From Oleiagrimonas sp963817755 (GTDB lineage Bacteria > Pseudomonadota > Gammaproteobacteria > Xanthomonadales > Rhodanobacteraceae), in contig CAWFPB010000005.1 in assembly GCA_963817755.1 (NCBI GenBank), forward strand, positions 62,001 through 126,000: a DNA stretch of 64,000 nt, given 5' to 3'. Position 1 is the stretch's first letter. Each line of letters begins with the position of its first letter. The position numbers were made by a program, and so were the translations under genes. Shown here piece after piece: positions 62,830-64,000 of the stretch. The notes beneath the pieces were generated by a model, which was given only the letters and a program-made list of their open reading frames with translations, did no database searches and was not told the origin of the DNA.

Positions 62830-63783
62830 ATGTTCGTGTCCGATTGCATCGATGCCGAAGGGCAGGTACCTCTGTCGCTTCCGGTGGCACTTGGCCAGGA
62901 AACACGCGTGCGCCAGCCCGGTGTGGAGATCAGGGTACTAAGCCACGTCTTCGACAGTGGCCTGCGCCTTTACGACACGCGTATTCGCACCACGCACAAC
63001 CGGAAGGTGACGGCGCGCAGCCCGCACAACCGCCCCTTCATCGGCGCCCACGTGTGCCTGCGGGGCGCAACCACCCTGTGCATCCCCGGATGCAAGCCCA
63101 GCACCGCCACCACGGCACAGGGCAGTTTCTTCCGCACCATCGGCGACGAGTCGCTGTTCGAGGCCGAACATGCCCAGCACAATCTGCGCGTGATCGGCAT
63201 CGCTGCGGACCTGGACGTGATTGGCAACTGGTTTGGCGGCCATCTGCCGTCATCACTACGCCCGTTCCTTCATGGGCGACTGCAGACGCACCACGCCGCC
63301 ACGGTGCCGGTACCGGCCGCGCATGCGGCCGCGGCGGCCCTGGCCGACACCACTCTGCACGCCCCGATGCGTGCATTGATGCTGGAAGGCGCGGCCATGC
63401 AGATGGTGGCCGGGTTCCTGCAGTCGCTGTGCCGCCACGAACACGCCACCGACGGCCTGCGCAGTCACGAACGACGCGCGGCACTGGATGTCCACGCCCT
63501 CCTGCGCGAAAACCTGGACGCCAGCTACACCATGACCGGGCTCGCAGAAGCCGTGAGTCTGGCACCGCAGCGGCTGCAACGTGCCTTCCGCGAACTGTTT
63601 GGCGGCAGCGTCTTCGAGACCCAGCGGCACCTGCGCATGGAACAAGCCATGACCCTGTTGCGCAGTACCTACCTGCCCGTGCGAATAATCGCCGGCCAGG
63701 TGGGCTATGCAAGCCAGGAAAGTTTCCGCCGCGCCTTCCATGGCCATTTTGGGGTCAATCCGAGCCGGGTGCGCTCACGCTGA
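62830..63783 (+). CDS. AraC family transcriptional regulator
   Basis: A 317-residue regulator with a long N-terminal sensing part and a C-terminal AraC HTH pair: MTGLAEAVSLAPQRLQRAFR-ELFGGSVFETQR and LPVRIIAGQVGYASQESFRR-AFHGHFGVNPSR. It is similar to PchR/OruR-like activators. It is divergent from fabG (264 bases) and ends convergent with the dehydratase, overlapping it by 9 bases. The fabG-AraC gap is less GC rich and is a likely control site. Confidence 0.9.
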   Translation: MFVSDCIDAEGQVPLSLPVALGQETRVRQPGVEIRVLSHVFDSGLRLYDTRIRTTHNRKVTARSPHNRPFIGAHVCLRGATTLCIPGCKPSTATTAQGSFFRTIGDESLFEAEHAQHNLRVIGIAADLDVIGNWFGGHLPSSLRPFLHGRLQTHHAATVPVPAAHAAAAALADTTLHAPMRALMLEGAAMQMVAGFLQSLCRHEHATDGLRSHERRAALDVHALLRENLDASYTMTGLAEAVSLAPQRLQRAFRELFGGSVFETQRHLRMEQAMTLLRSTYLPVRIIAGQVGYASQESFRRAFHGHFGVNPSRVRSR

Positions 63784-64000
63784 ACCGTTGCCGTGGCTGC
63801 CGGCGACCGTCGGCGCGTGCAACACGGCACAGCGGCCCTCGGCGAGGACCTTGCCATCATGTTCGATGCGGAAGGCGTACTGGGTACCGGCTTCGTCGGC
63901 GTACAGGCACCGTGCATGGACATCGAGGGCGCCGGGCAGGTCGTCGATGAACTCCAGCGCCAGTCGCACGTCGCGCAGGGCCACCAGCATCCCGGGCCGT
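63775..64000 (-). CDS. Hotdog-fold 3-hydroxyacyl-ACP dehydratase (ApeP-like), C-terminal part
   Basis: The C-terminal part of a protein running past the right edge. The visible residues (RPGMLVALRDVRLALEFIDD and VHARCLYADEAGTQYAFRIE) match the end of ApeP-type dehydratases in aryl-polyene clusters. It would dehydrate the hydroxyacyl product of the FabG-like reductase. It ends by overlapping the AraC stop on the other strand by 9 bases. Catalytic residues are outside the window. Confidence 0.8.
   Translation of the reverse strand, partial: RPGMLVALRDVRLALEFIDDLPGALDVHARCLYADEAGTQYAFRIEHDGKVLAEGRCAVLHAPTVAGSHGNGSA

Noticed and set aside
1..64000. tRNA, rRNA, CRISPR arrays, insertion sequences or prophage genes
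   Set aside because: Reading both strands, I saw no clover-leaf gene, regular spacer array, transposase or integrase; the REP-like pair is the only mobile-type signal.

Overview
The window is high-GC DNA (roughly two thirds G+C by eye), densely packed and with bacterial gene order throughout. The gene families and neighbourhoods (aa3 oxidase operon with small assembly protein, hemC-algR-algZ synteny, DUF3379 anti-sigma protein, xanthomonadin/aryl-polyene genes with a halogenase-like flavoprotein, many secreted S9 peptidases) point to a gammaproteobacterium of the Xanthomonadales, probably the Rhodanobacteraceae/Xanthomonadaceae. This placement is inference from gene content. I see no rRNA, tRNA, CRISPR array, transposase or integrase; the window looks like chromosomal backbone with several accessory islands.

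Layout. 1-6.2 kb: a cytochrome aa3 oxidase locus (ctaC, ctaD, a 41-residue small assembly protein, ctaE, SURF1, a Sco-like protein, start of ctaA) with DUF2244 upstream; no ctaG/COX11 gene is present between ctaD and ctaE. 6.4-11.1 kb: putA and a FadL-type porin. 11.3-18.2 kb: YcgL, a 1129-residue membrane-anchored ankyrin protein, a Kef-type antiporter and hemB. 18.4-21.4 kb: a short SPFH-like protein, rsmG, parA and parB. 21.4-25.5 kb: an ECF sigma factor with DUF3379 anti-sigma protein, then a YnbA/YnbB-like phospholipid operon with PlsC and a DedA-like membrane protein. 25.6-28.1 kb: a bufferin operon (precursor bufA1, MNIO enzyme bufB, partner bufC, DoxX), a recently described copper-binding RiPP system. 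28.2-37.8 kb: glycosyltransferase, REP-like inverted pair, patatin phospholipase, WYL regulator, SLC13/DASS transporter, DUF481 outer-membrane protein, hemC-algR-algZ and a carboxylesterase. 37.9-42.7 kb: divergent S9 peptidases. 42.7-50.7 kb: MOSC and DUF1003 proteins, a secreted exordium-like protein with an HELAE motif, DUF2165, a TlpA-type thioredoxin fused to a membrane domain plus a DsbG-like protein, a divergent DUF2256-like mini-protein coupled to an SDR, and a TauE/metallo-beta-lactamase sulfur module. 50.8-55.7 kb: a MarR regulator with a probable leaderless promoter, followed by an outer-membrane factor, EmrA and EmrB tripartite pump. 55.9-57.3 kb: a lipoprotein and a YdcF-type protein. 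57.4-64 kb: the left part of an aryl-polyene (xanthomonadin-like) pigment cluster: ketosynthase, chain-length-factor-like protein, GT2, halogenase-like flavoprotein, FabG-like reductase, AraC regulator and the end of a dehydratase.

How the parts connect. Heme genes (hemB, hemC, ctaA) supply the oxidase. Copper is needed by the oxidase and is the proposed ligand of bufferins, so copper handling recurs. Envelope functions dominate the rest: lipid synthesis, efflux, disulfide chemistry, secreted peptidases and a membrane pigment. The best leads for further work are the bufferin operon, the left end of the pigment cluster with its interposed AraC gene, the MarR promoter, the divergent DUF2256-SDR pair, the exordium-like secreted protein and the ECF-linked phospholipid operon.
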